64,000 bases of DNA from Lachnospiraceae bacterium (GTDB lineage: Bacteria; Bacillota; Clostridia; Lachnospirales; Lachnospiraceae): contig SVFT01000007.1 of assembly GCA_015056735.1 (NCBI GenBank), forward strand, positions 103,538-167,537, written 5' to 3'. Below, in pieces: positions 16,938 to 26,082 of this stretch. A program made the position numbers and the translations under genes. Positions within the stretch are counted from its first letter, which is position 1. Each line of letters opens with the position of its first letter. Under the pieces are notes generated by a model. The model was given only the letters and a program-made list of their open reading frames with translations, was not told the origin of the DNA and made no database searches.

Positions 16938-19154
16938 ATGACAGAGGGACTCGATCTTAAAAGTATCTTTGCGATGATAGACAACATGCTGACGGGTGTC
17001 TGCGTTGTTGAAATGTCTGCAGATCAGCTGAAGCTCCTGTATATGAATCAGGGCGGCCTTCGGATGCTCGGTTACAAGGACAGGGACGAGAAGAAAGTGT
17101 TCTCCAATCTGTTCGCTTCCATTATCGAAGACGATAAGAAGCGCTTGTGGCAGGGCGTTGACGACATCCTGAAGGATGACGGCGCTGTTACGTTTGCGTT
17201 CAGAACCGTTACGCCTACGGGTGGACTTCGCTGGATCAGCGTGCGTGGGAACCTCTATTCCAAGACGGACGAAAAGGCGATCATCCTGATCACATTTCAG
17301 GATGTTACGGAGCAGAAGTTCGTTGAAGAAGAGATGCGTTCACGTTTTTCGCAGTATCAGGAACTGCTCAAGGATGACAACCTTCTGTTTGATTATAACG
17401 TCGTTACCGATGTCATGACGCTCAGTAAAGCGCATCAATATGGGATCGTTGATGACATGATCGTAAAAAACTATGCATCTTATATGCGCGAACATAGGAT
17501 GTTCGGGGATGAGAACGATGAGATCGTAAGATCTTTTGAAGAAGCAAAGAAGAGTCCTGTAACAGGAAGTGTCCGTGCGCGCTTCTCGATCAGAACAAAC
17601 GCGGAACCCCGCTTGTATGAGATCCGTTATTCCAGTATCGCAAATCAGGACGGTTATGTATCTCGTGTGATCGGGTGGCTTACGGATATTGAAGATCAGA
17701 GCACGGGAGCCGAGCCTTCACAGCAGTCACAGCAAAAGGATGCGGAGGGACTTGGCCTGAATGCCGGCTGGCATACAAGGGACGAGGCGGAAGAGCTGAT
17801 GTCCGCTTATATGGAAGAAGATCATGCCGGTGAGATCTCTGCCGTTATGGTCGTAGAGGTCGGCGATATCATGTCGATCTATGATGCACTCGGACCTTCG
17901 GAAGCCGGAAAAGCTGCCGACATCGCACTTGATCGTATCATGAAACTCTTCAGACGTCATGATATTCTTTGTAAGCTTGATTTCGCGCATTGCCTGCTCT
18001 TTTTAAAGAATATCGGCAGACTCAGCAATGTTGATGCACTTGCGGACAAGATCTGCGCCGCTGCGGTGGTGGAAGTCGGTGAGGGCGAAGAGAAGATCGC
18101 GACGGCAGCCCACGTCGGGATCGCGATCTACCCGAATCACGGCGACAGTTTACGTGACCTGATCTTAAAAGCGATGGATGCGCTGGAAGATGCCAAGATC
18201 GATCCGAGTACTTCCTATCAGATCTACGATGCGACCAGCACGATGATCGATGCGATCACGGATTCGAGACTCAATAAGAAAAATCTTGAGACGATGCTCG
18301 GTAATTCCGCCGACGTGGAAGATGTCTGTCTGAGACTTCTGTTTGAAGACAGTCAGCATGATACTTCGATCCGCGCGATCCTTCAGATCATGACCGATCA
18401 TCTTGGTTTTCAATTCTCATATCTTGCGCATTATGATGAGGCGGACTCGCTTCACGAATACAGATACACGGCCAAAAACGCAAAAGCACCCGGTAATTCT
18501 GAGGAAGATATCGCTTCGTGGAAGAGGCTGCTCGAGAGCATCAGCTCCTATGAAGGCCTGCGCGTAATCCACAGTTATGATGCGCTTCCCGACGAGATCT
18601 CCGGATATCTGATCCAGCAGGGGATCCATACGATGCTGATCCACCCGCTTATGCTCAACGGAAAGCGGGCCGGCATCATTGTCATGGGAGAGACGACAGG
18701 CGCGGAATGGGATCTTGATGAGGAGAAAGAGAAAGAAGTCCGCAGTATCGCAAGGATCGCGCAGATGATCCTGATCCATTTCGGAAAGAATATATCTGAA
18801 CGATACAGTATCTATCAGCTCAAGATGCTTGATGATTTTGACAGCTACGTTTATACGGTCAATGCTGACACGTATGAACTTGAATTTATCAATCACAAGA
18901 TCATTGACGAGATGCAGAATGTCTATGTCGGACAGCTGTGCTATAAAGCGCTCCATCACAGGAACAGTCCCTGCGAGAACTGTATCCTAAACAGGATCGA
19001 TCGAAAAGATCCGCATGCGACCGTATCCGATGCGTATTTCAATATGGTCCTTCGAAAATGGATGAAGACCAATGCCTCCTGGATGGAATACCGGGAGGAT
19101 AATCCGGTCGCGCTGATCAACAGTGTTGATATCTCCGAATATGTATCGAATTAG
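16938..19154 (+). CDS. PAS / degenerate GGDEF / GAF sensory protein
   Basis: A 738-residue cytoplasmic signalling protein. A PAS domain with PAC-type end (about 10-130) and a second PAS-like region (140-255) precede a GGDEF-fold domain (about 280-420) whose signature reads FAHCL (349-353), so no diguanylate cyclase activity is expected. A GAF-like domain follows (about 455-625). The last 110 residues form another PAS-like unit holding the cluster CYKALHHRNSPCENC, a CYxxL(x)nPCxxC arrangement common in clostridial PAS/GGDEF proteins. No output domain with intact catalytic residues is visible. It may act as a binding or scaffold partner. Confidence 0.8.
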   Translation: MTEGLDLKSIFAMIDNMLTGVCVVEMSADQLKLLYMNQGGLRMLGYKDRDEKKVFSNLFASIIEDDKKRLWQGVDDILKDDGAVTFAFRTVTPTGGLRWISVRGNLYSKTDEKAIILITFQDVTEQKFVEEEMRSRFSQYQELLKDDNLLFDYNVVTDVMTLSKAHQYGIVDDMIVKNYASYMREHRMFGDENDEIVRSFEEAKKSPVTGSVRARFSIRTNAEPRLYEIRYSSIANQDGYVSRVIGWLTDIEDQSTGAEPSQQSQQKDAEGLGLNAGWHTRDEAEELMSAYMEEDHAGEISAVMVVEVGDIMSIYDALGPSEAGKAADIALDRIMKLFRRHDILCKLDFAHCLLFLKNIGRLSNVDALADKICAAAVVEVGEGEEKIATAAHVGIAIYPNHGDSLRDLILKAMDALEDAKIDPSTSYQIYDATSTMIDAITDSRLNKKNLETMLGNSADVEDVCLRLLFEDSQHDTSIRAILQIMTDHLGFQFSYLAHYDEADSLHEYRYTAKNAKAPGNSEEDIASWKRLLESISSYEGLRVIHSYDALPDEISGYLIQQGIHTMLIHPLMLNGKRAGIIVMGETTGAEWDLDEEKEKEVRSIARIAQMILIHFGKNISERYSIYQLKMLDDFDSYVYTVNADTYELEFINHKIIDEMQNVYVGQLCYKALHHRNSPCENCILNRIDRKDPHATVSDAYFNMVLRKWMKTNASWMEYREDNPVALINSVDISEYVSN

Positions 19155-19293
19155 AAGCTGTTTTGTTAATTCTGTAACAACTTATACTGGATTTTTTTTC
19201 TCAAGTATGAGAAAATAATTCTTGCGATTAAAACAAATCCGAATATTGGCTTTGTTTCTTAATAATCATTTATCTATTGAAAGGAGTTTTCAC
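19155..19293. other. Intergenic region before the NifU-like gene
   Basis: 139 bases, AT-rich. A perfect 8-bp inverted repeat TTTTCTCA/TGAGAAAA lies at 19196-19215 with a 4-base loop, preceded by eight T. It lacks a downstream T-run on the + strand, so it is not a normal terminator. Possible -10 elements such as TATACT (19183) lack a matching -35; no convincing promoter was found, although the next gene looks highly expressed. Confidence 0.5.
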
Positions 19294-19986
19294 ATGATCT
19301 ATTCAAAAGAAGTTGAAGAAATGTGTCCGGTGGCGCAGGGCGTCAATCATGGTTGTGCACCGATCCCGGAAGAAGCAAAATGGGTAAAAGCGAAAGAAGT
19401 AAAAGATATTTCCGGCTTTACACACGGTGTAGGCTGGTGTGCTCCTCAGCAGGGTGCCTGCAAGCTTTCTCTGAACGTAAAAGAGGGCGTCATCCAGGAA
19501 GCACTTGTTGAGACGATCGGTTGCTCCGGTATGACACATTCCGCAGCTATGGCTGCTGAGATCCTTCCCGGCAGAACCATTCTGGAAGCTCTTAACACCG
19601 ACCTTGTTTGTGATGCGATCAATACAGCTATGAGAGAGCTTTTCCTGCAGATCGTTTACGGTCGTTCTCAGAGTGCATTCTCCGAAGACGGTCTTGCGGT
19701 TGGCGCAGGTCTTGAAGACCTTGGTAAAGGACTTCGTTCTCAGGTTGGTACAATGTACGGCACATTGAAAAAAGGTCCTCGTTACCTGGAGATGGCAGAA
19801 GGCTATGTAACAGGTATCGCTCTTGATGAAGAAGATCATATCATCGGTTATCAGTTCGTAAGCCTCGGCAAGATGACTGACTTCATCAAAAAAGGTGATG
19901 ATCCGAATACCGCATGGGAAAAAGCAAAAGGTCAGTATGGCCGTGTTGCTGATGCAGTTAAGATCATTGACCCGAGAAAAGAGTAA
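19294..19986 (+). CDS. NifU/IscU-like scaffold-family protein, partner of GGGtGRT protein
   Basis: A 230-residue protein. Residues about 60-120 resemble the IscU/NifU N-terminal fold: LVETIGCSGMTHSAAMAAEILPG then TILEAL, with a further Cys in LVCDAI. Other cysteines stand in MCPVAQGVNHGC and WCAPQQGAC. Such proteins are labelled iron-sulfur scaffold in Clostridia, but no isc/suf/nif gene is nearby. Codons are strongly biased, as in the ribosomal protein genes here, suggesting high expression. The ATG at 19294 follows AAAGGAG. It is 17 bases upstream of the GGGtGRT gene; the two form a unit closed by a terminator. Confidence 0.75.
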   Translation: MIYSKEVEEMCPVAQGVNHGCAPIPEEAKWVKAKEVKDISGFTHGVGWCAPQQGACKLSLNVKEGVIQEALVETIGCSGMTHSAAMAAEILPGRTILEALNTDLVCDAINTAMRELFLQIVYGRSQSAFSEDGLAVGAGLEDLGKGLRSQVGTMYGTLKKGPRYLEMAEGYVTGIALDEEDHIIGYQFVSLGKMTDFIKKGDDPNTAWEKAKGQYGRVADAVKIIDPRKE

Positions 19987-20003
19987 GGTAGGAGGATACG
20001 ATA

Positions 20004-21014
20004 ATGGCATTATTTGAATCATATGAAAGACGTATTGATAAGATCAATTCCGTATTGAACAGCTATGGCATCTCTTCTATCGAAGAAGCTGAGAAGATCA
20101 CAAAAGATGCCGGCCTGAATGTATATGACATGATCAAAGGCATTCAGCCCATTTGTTTTGAAAACGCATGCTGGGCTTATACAGTAGGCGCAGCGATCGC
20201 GATCAAAAAGAACTGCCGCAAGGCTTCCGAAGCAGCAGCGGCGATCGGTGAAGGCCTTCAGGCTTTCTGTATTCCCGGTTCTGTTGCCGATACCCGTAAA
20301 GTAGGTCTTGGCCACGGCAACCTTGGTAAGATGCTTCTTGAAGAGGAAACAGAATGCTTCGCATTCCTTGCAGGTCACGAATCTTTTGCGGCTGCAGAAG
20401 GTGCGATCGGTATCGCTGAAAAAGCAAACAAAGTTCGTAAGAAACCGCTTCGTGTTATCTTAAACGGTCTCGGAAAAGATGCAGCACAGATCATTTCCCG
20501 TATCAACGGTTTCACATTTGTAGAGACAGAGTATGATCCTTACACCAACACGGTTAAGGAAGTATTCCGTAAGTCTTATTCCGAAGGCCTTCGTGCTAAG
20601 GTTAACTGCTATGGCGCAAACGATGTCTGCGAAGGCGTAGCGATCATGCACAAAGAGGGTGTTGATGTTTCCATCACGGGTAACTCCACAAACCCGACGA
20701 GATTCCAGCATCCTGTTGCAGGTACATACAAGAAAGAATGTCTTGAGCAGGGTAAGAAATACTTCTCGGTTGCTTCCGGCGGCGGTACAGGACGTACACT
20801 TCACCCGGATAACATGGCTGCAGGTCCTGCTTCCTACGGTATGACAGATACGATGGGCCGTATGCACTCCGATGCACAGTTCGCAGGATCATCCTCCGTT
20901 CCGGCTCACGTTGAGATGATGGGTCTGATCGGTGCGGGCAACAACCCGATGGTAGGTATGACTGTATCTGTTGCAGTTGCGATCGAAGAAGCGGCTACAG
21001 CCGGCAAATTCTAA
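20004..21014 (+). CDS. GGGtGRT family protein (function unknown)
   Basis: A 336-residue protein containing the motif SGGGTGRTLHPDN (about residues 257-269), which names an uncharacterised prokaryotic family. Other striking parts are LGHGNLGKML, FLAGHESFAAAEGAIG and a C-terminal stretch rich in Gly and Met (AHVEMMGLIGAGNNPMVGMT). No membrane segment or signal peptide is seen. The codon bias is that of highly expressed genes. GTAGGAGG stands before the ATG. Pairing with the NifU-like gene suggests they act together, possibly with a metal or iron-sulfur centre; that is inference. Confidence 0.85.
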   Translation: MALFESYERRIDKINSVLNSYGISSIEEAEKITKDAGLNVYDMIKGIQPICFENACWAYTVGAAIAIKKNCRKASEAAAAIGEGLQAFCIPGSVADTRKVGLGHGNLGKMLLEEETECFAFLAGHESFAAAEGAIGIAEKANKVRKKPLRVILNGLGKDAAQIISRINGFTFVETEYDPYTNTVKEVFRKSYSEGLRAKVNCYGANDVCEGVAIMHKEGVDVSITGNSTNPTRFQHPVAGTYKKECLEQGKKYFSVASGGGTGRTLHPDNMAAGPASYGMTDTMGRMHSDAQFAGSSSVPAHVEMMGLIGAGNNPMVGMTVSVAVAIEEAATAGKF

Positions 21015-21031
21015 TCCATAATGCACGATCG

Positions 21032-21065
21032 ACGGGATTTCCGGTTTTCGGAGATCCCGTTTTTC
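21032..21065 (+). terminator. Terminator after the GGGtGRT gene
   Basis: A 12-bp stem with one wobble pair, outer arms ACGGGAT/ATCCCGT (21032-21038 with 21054-21060), followed by a T-rich tract. It separates the pair from recG. Confidence 0.9.
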
Positions 21066-21099
21066 TTTCAACCGCTTTCAGTAATGTATGGAGAATAGA

Positions 21100-23106
21100 A
21101 TGCAAAAGGACAGTTCGATCGAATCGATCAAAGGAATCGGTGAGAAGACAGCAAAGCTTTTTTCAAAACTGCATATTTCGAATGTGGATGAACTGCTCAG
21201 GCATTATCCAGTTTCGTACGACTCCTTTGAACGGCCGATCAGGATCTGCGATCTGAAAGAAGGTGCCCGCGTTTCTTTCACAGCACATTTATACGGCGGT
21301 ATCGCAACCAAGAAGGTGCGCAGTCTTGTGATTTCGAATCTGAAAGTACGGGATGATTCCGGTGAGATCGCACTGACCTTTTTTCATATGCCGTATCTGA
21401 AAAGCATACTGAAACCGGGCTGCGATCACGTGTTCAGAGGACTTGTGCAAAAGCGCGGGAATTACCTCTTTGTTGAACAGCCTGCGATCTATAAACCGGA
21501 AGAATATAATCTTCTTATGCAGGCACTCCAGCCAAGGTATGCACTGACGGCAGGACTTACCAATAAGACTGTGACCAAAGCGGTAAGAAACATCTTATCA
21601 GGGCCTTCCGGTGATGCGACATGTGAGACACTTCCGCAGGAGATCCTTGATAAGAGGAAACTTCTGTCCAGACGTGATGCACTTTCGCAGATCCATTTTC
21701 CCCGGGACTATGCTTCGTTGGCAGCGGCGCATAAACGACTTGCTTATGAGGAGTTTTATGACTTTTTGAGACTCCTTCGTTCCTGCAGGGAGCAGTCTTT
21801 GGGTGAGCCGAATGCCTACAGACTGTTCGAGACAGCAGATACGGTAAGGCTTTTGGAAGCGCTTCCCTATACGCTCACGGCAGCACAGAAAAAGGTCTGG
21901 GCACAGATCCGCGATGATGTTTCCGGCGAGTATACGATGAACAGACTGATCCAGGGCGATGTCGGATCCGGCAAGACGATCATTGCGATCCTCTCTCTGT
22001 TGATGACAGTCGCGAACGGCTTTCAGGGTGCTTTGATGGCACCGACCGATGTCCTTGCTTCCCAGCATTTTGAGACGATCAGCCGGATGACCAAAGAATA
22101 CGGACTCGCGTTTAAGCCCGTTTTGCTGACCGGATCCGTTTCGGCTGCGCAAAAAAGAAAGCTTTATGAAAAGATCGCTTCCGGCGAAGCGAATCTGATC
22201 ATTGGAACACATGCACTTATTCAGGAAAAAGTGTCTTACAAAAATCTTGCGCTTGTTGTGACAGACGAGCAGCACCGTTTTGGCGTGAAACAGCGCGGCG
22301 CACTGACTGACAAAGGCGTTCATGTGCATGTTCTTGTTATGAGTGCGACGCCGATCCCGCGGACATTGGCGATCATATTATACGGCGATCTGAAGATATC
22401 GGTGATCGACGAGCGTCCTGCGAACCGCCTGCCGATCAAGAATGCAGTCGTTGGGATCACGGATCGTGATAAATCCTACCGTTTCATCGAGAAAGAAGTA
22501 AAGAGCGGGCGCCAGGCGTATGTAATCTGTCCGATGGTCGAAGAAGGGGAATCATCCGACCTTGAAAATGTGATCGACTATGCGGAAAGGTTGAAACGTA
22601 CTTTTTCGAGCGATCTGCAGGTCGCTTATCTGCATGGAAGGATGAAGCCGGCTGAAAAAAATAAGATCATGACGGCATTTGCCGCCGGCGATATCGACGT
22701 GCTTGTCTCTACGACCGTTATTGAAGTCGGGATCGATGTCGCTAATGCAACCGTGATGATGATAGAAAATGCCGAAAGATTCGGGCTTGCACAGCTGCAT
22801 CAGCTCCGCGGGCGTGTCGGCAGGGGGGCATATCAGTCATATTGCATCTTTTTGAATACTTCAGATTCGGAAGAGGCGAAAGCAAGACTGTCTGTTCTTG
22901 CCAATTCGAATGATGGCTTTCAGATAGCCGCTGAGGATCTTAAGATGCGAGGGCCGGGCGATCTTTTCGGCATCAGACAGAGCGGGATCCTTTCCTTTTC
23001 GATGGCGGATATCTATCAGGATGCCGACATGTTGAGTGCCGCTCAAGAAGACGTAGAGTCCAGTTCTATGTTGACTTTGCCAAATGCAGTCAGTACAATA
23101 TTATAG
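21100..23106 (+). CDS. recG: ATP-dependent DNA helicase RecG
   Basis: A 668-residue helicase that regresses stalled forks and migrates Holliday junctions. The N-terminal wedge/OB region (IKGIGEKTAKLFSKL) is followed by helicase motifs: Walker A GSGKT (289-293), DEQH box (389-392), SATPIPRTLAI, and motif VI within LHQLRGRVGRG. The C-terminal region carries RMGPGDLFG-like KMRGPGDLFGIRQSG. The ATG at 21100 is preferred over 21088 because GGAG (21090-21093) lies 6 bases upstream. degV follows, as in many Firmicutes. Confidence 0.97.
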   Translation: MQKDSSIESIKGIGEKTAKLFSKLHISNVDELLRHYPVSYDSFERPIRICDLKEGARVSFTAHLYGGIATKKVRSLVISNLKVRDDSGEIALTFFHMPYLKSILKPGCDHVFRGLVQKRGNYLFVEQPAIYKPEEYNLLMQALQPRYALTAGLTNKTVTKAVRNILSGPSGDATCETLPQEILDKRKLLSRRDALSQIHFPRDYASLAAAHKRLAYEEFYDFLRLLRSCREQSLGEPNAYRLFETADTVRLLEALPYTLTAAQKKVWAQIRDDVSGEYTMNRLIQGDVGSGKTIIAILSLLMTVANGFQGALMAPTDVLASQHFETISRMTKEYGLAFKPVLLTGSVSAAQKRKLYEKIASGEANLIIGTHALIQEKVSYKNLALVVTDEQHRFGVKQRGALTDKGVHVHVLVMSATPIPRTLAIILYGDLKISVIDERPANRLPIKNAVVGITDRDKSYRFIEKEVKSGRQAYVICPMVEEGESSDLENVIDYAERLKRTFSSDLQVAYLHGRMKPAEKNKIMTAFAAGDIDVLVSTTVIEVGIDVANATVMMIENAERFGLAQLHQLRGRVGRGAYQSYCIFLNTSDSEEAKARLSVLANSNDGFQIAAEDLKMRGPGDLFGIRQSGILSFSMADIYQDADMLSAAQEDVESSSMLTLPNAVSTIL

Positions 23107-23134
23107 GTGTGAATAGAATGAGTGAGGGCTAAAT

Positions 23135-24004
23135 TTGAGCAGAGTTGCCATTATTACAGATACAAACAGTGGCATGACGGTTGAAGAAGCGAAGCGATGC
23201 GGAGCATTTCTGATCCCCATGCCATTTAATATTTCCGGAAAGACGTTTTATGAAGGAACGACGCTTTCGTTTGATGAGTTCTATGAAAAGCAGACGAGCG
23301 GAGAGTCGATCTCGACGTCCCAGCCGTCTCCTTCGGAAGTTATGAAGGTGTGGGATGAGGCGCTGGCCTCGCATGATGAAGCTGTTTACATCCCTATGTC
23401 GAGCGGCTTGTCCGGCTCCTATCAGACTGCTTTTCTTCTTTCGCAGGAAGAGCAATATGACGGCCGGGTATTTGTTGCCAATAACCAGCGGATATCCGTC
23501 ACACAGAAAAGAAGCGTTCTTGACGCGCTTGATTTTGCCGCAAAAGGTAGGAGCGGTAAAGAGATCTGCGATTATCTTGAATTCGTTAAAATGGAATCCA
23601 GCATTTACATTATGCTCGATACGCTCACGTACCTGATGAGGGGCGGACGGATCACACCTGCGGCCGCAGCACTTGGGAACTTCCTTCGTTTAAAGCCTGT
23701 CCTGCAGATCCAAGGCGAGAAGCTGGACGCTTTCGCAAAAGCCAGAACCACATCCCAAGGGATCTCCATCATGATCAATGCCATGAAGAAAGATATCATC
23801 GAACGGTTTAGCGGAAGCCCGGATAACGTATGGCTCTATATCGCCCATACAAGGAATGAAGAGGGCGCTGGTGCGCTGAAAGAGGAGATCCTGTCGCTGC
23901 ATCCCGGTCTATCCATTGAGACCAATGAGCTGCCTCTTAGCATCGGCTGCCATATCGGACCCGGATCACTTGCGATCGCCTGCTCCAGAAAAGAAGATTT
24001 TTGA
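23135..24004 (+). CDS. DegV family fatty-acid-binding protein (TTG start)
   Basis: A 289-residue DegV-fold protein. VAIITDTNSGM at the N-terminus, STSQPSPSE, the phosphate-contact region PMSSGLSGSYQTA, LMRGGRITPAAAALG and the late SIGCHIGPGSLAI motif are all present. FakB-type DegV proteins hand fatty acids to the FakA kinase; which lipid this copy binds cannot be told. TTG at 23135 is the start because GAGGG lies 6 bases upstream and no ATG is suitably placed. Confidence 0.93.
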   Translation: MSRVAIITDTNSGMTVEEAKRCGAFLIPMPFNISGKTFYEGTTLSFDEFYEKQTSGESISTSQPSPSEVMKVWDEALASHDEAVYIPMSSGLSGSYQTAFLLSQEEQYDGRVFVANNQRISVTQKRSVLDALDFAAKGRSGKEICDYLEFVKMESSIYIMLDTLTYLMRGGRITPAAAALGNFLRLKPVLQIQGEKLDAFAKARTTSQGISIMINAMKKDIIERFSGSPDNVWLYIAHTRNEEGAGALKEEILSLHPGLSIETNELPLSIGCHIGPGSLAIACSRKEDF

Positions 24005-24028
24005 TCGAAATTCATACGGAAATAACTT

Positions 24029-24058
24029 AAATACCCCAAGAGATTGGGGTATTTATTT
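24029..24058 (+). terminator. Terminator after degV
   Basis: A perfect 11-bp stem AAATACCCCAA/TTGGGGTATTT (24029-24039 with 24044-24054), 4-base loop, then ATTT. The T tract is short, so efficiency may be moderate. Confidence 0.75.
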
Positions 24059-24086
24059 GACTAAACCCATAAATATGGTGTAAAAT
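24057..24086 (+). promoter_or_regulatory. Promoter for the topoisomerase operon
   Basis: TTGACT (24057-24062), an 18-base spacer and TAAAAT (24081-24086), 55 bases before the gene. It begins at the tail of the degV terminator. Confidence 0.65.
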
Positions 24087-24140
24087 AAGCAGGGTTTATA
24101 GGATGTGTTTTATTGAAACATCAAGTGAAATGAGGTACCT

Positions 24141-26063
24141 ATGATAGAAAAATCCACATACGATGCGTCGAGCATAACGGTTTTGGAAGGACTTGAAGCC
24201 GTCCGGAAACGTCCGGGTATGTATATCGGCAGCGTTACGACAAAAGGTCTGAACCATCTGATCTACGAGATCGTGGACAATGCCGTTGATGAACATCTGG
24301 CAGGTTTTTGCAAGAATATTGATGTGACGCTGAATGCTGACGGTTCCGCTACCGTTTCGGATGATGGCCGTGGGATCCCTGTCGGCATGCACGAGAAAGG
24401 CATGAGTGCTGAGCGTCTTGTTTTTACGACGCTCCACGCAGGCGGTAAGTTTGATGATTCCGCCTATAAGACAAGCGGCGGTCTTCACGGCGTCGGCTCG
24501 TCTGTTGTAAATGCATTATCCACATGGCTTACGGTTCGTGTTAAGCGCGAAGGCTGCATTTTTGAAGATAAGTATGAACGGGGGAATCCGGCGATCGATC
24601 TGATCGATGGCCTTTTGCCTGTTGTCGGGAAGACAAGAGAGACCGGGACAAGTGTTTCGTTCCTTCCCGATGATACGATCTTTGAAAAAACGCGTTTTCG
24701 TGAAGAGGAAGTGAAAAGTCGTCTTCATGAGACTGCTTATCTGAATCCTGAACTGACGATCAATTTCCATGATCTTCGAAAAGAGGTTCCGGAGCATATC
24801 ACGTTTCACGAGCCGGACGGCATTATCGGTTTTATCAAGGATATCAATAAATCACAGGAGCCGATCTGTGATGTGATCTATTACAGCGGTGAGTGCGAAG
24901 GCATTACCGTAGAAGTTGCGTTTCAGTATGTAAATGAATTTCATGAGAACATCATGGGATTCTGCAATAATATCTATAACGCGGAAGGCGGTACGCATCT
25001 GACCGGATTTAAGACGATGTTTACGACCGTGATCAATAATTACGCGCGTGAACTCGGAATCTTAAAGGATAAGGACGTTAACTTTACCGGCGCGGATGTC
25101 CGTAACGGGATGACTGCTGTCGTTTCGATCAAGCACCCGGACCCGAGATTCGAAGGTCAGACTAAGACAAAGCTGGATAATCAGGATGCCGCGAAGATCG
25201 TCTCTAAGATCACCGGTGAAGAGATCGAGCGATACTTTGACCGGAATCTTGAAGTACTGAAAAATGTCATCGGATGTGCGGAAAAAGCCGCAAAGATCCG
25301 AAAGACGGAAGAAAAAGCGAAGACCAACATGCTTACCAAGCAGAAGTTTTCGTTTGATTCTAACGGTAAACTTGCCAACTGCGAGAGCCGTGATGCGAAG
25401 AAGTGCGAGATATTCATCGTCGAAGGTGATTCCGCCGGCGGCAGCGCGAAGATGGCGCGCAACAGAATGTATCAGGCGATCATGCCGATCAGAGGTAAGA
25501 TCCTGAATGTTGAAAAGGCAAGCATTGACAAGGTCCTGGCAAATGCAGAGATCAAAACAATGATCAATGCTTTTAACTGCGGCTTTTCCGAAGGCTACGG
25601 CAACGATTTTGATATTACGAAATTGCGGTATGACAAGATCATTATCATGGCCGATGCCGATGTCGACGGGGCGCATATCTCAACGCTTCTTCTTACGCTT
25701 TTCTACAGATTTATGCCGGAACTGATATACGAAGGGCATGTTTATATCGCAATGCCGCCTCTATATAAGGCGATGCCTGCAAGAGGCGAAGAAGAATACC
25801 TTTATGACGATAAAGCGCTGGAACAGTATCGCAAGAATCATAAGGGAGCGTTTACGCTGCAGCGCTACAAAGGTCTTGGCGAGATGGATGCAGAGCAGCT
25901 TTGGGAGACGACATTGAATCCCGAGACCCGCCTTCTGAAATCCGTTGAGATCGAGGATGCGAGACTTGCGTCGGAAGTGACGCAGATGCTGATGGGTACG
26001 GAGGTTCCTCCGAGAAAAGCATTCATATACGATCATGCGACAGACGCTGAGCTGGATATATAA
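24141..26063 (+). CDS. parE: Type IIA DNA topoisomerase subunit B (topoisomerase IV ParE-like)
   Basis: A 640-residue ATPase subunit. The GHKL pocket shows EIVDNAVDEHLAG, SDDGRGIPVG and GGLHGVGSSVVNALS. The TOPRIM domain has EGDSAGG (from E428), PIRGKILNVEKA and DADVDGAHI, and the end has QRYKGLGEMDAEQLW. Gyrase genes normally sit near the origin with dnaA/recF; this copy is among recG, degV, rsmD and coaD and pairs with a subunit A lacking a canonical GyrA box, so topoisomerase IV is more likely. GyrB versus ParE cannot be settled from this window alone. Confidence 0.75.
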   Translation: MIEKSTYDASSITVLEGLEAVRKRPGMYIGSVTTKGLNHLIYEIVDNAVDEHLAGFCKNIDVTLNADGSATVSDDGRGIPVGMHEKGMSAERLVFTTLHAGGKFDDSAYKTSGGLHGVGSSVVNALSTWLTVRVKREGCIFEDKYERGNPAIDLIDGLLPVVGKTRETGTSVSFLPDDTIFEKTRFREEEVKSRLHETAYLNPELTINFHDLRKEVPEHITFHEPDGIIGFIKDINKSQEPICDVIYYSGECEGITVEVAFQYVNEFHENIMGFCNNIYNAEGGTHLTGFKTMFTTVINNYARELGILKDKDVNFTGADVRNGMTAVVSIKHPDPRFEGQTKTKLDNQDAAKIVSKITGEEIERYFDRNLEVLKNVIGCAEKAAKIRKTEEKAKTNMLTKQKFSFDSNGKLANCESRDAKKCEIFIVEGDSAGGSAKMARNRMYQAIMPIRGKILNVEKASIDKVLANAEIKTMINAFNCGFSEGYGNDFDITKLRYDKIIIMADADVDGAHISTLLLTLFYRFMPELIYEGHVYIAMPPLYKAMPARGEEEYLYDDKALEQYRKNHKGAFTLQRYKGLGEMDAEQLWETTLNPETRLLKSVEIEDARLASEVTQMLMGTEVPPRKAFIYDHATDAELDI

Positions 26064-26082
26064 GCGGTAGGAGGAAGATCTT

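Noticed and set aside
19196..19215. Hairpin after the PAS/GAF gene as a rho-independent terminator
   Set aside because: The T-run precedes rather than follows the stem on the + strand, and the stem is AT-rich.
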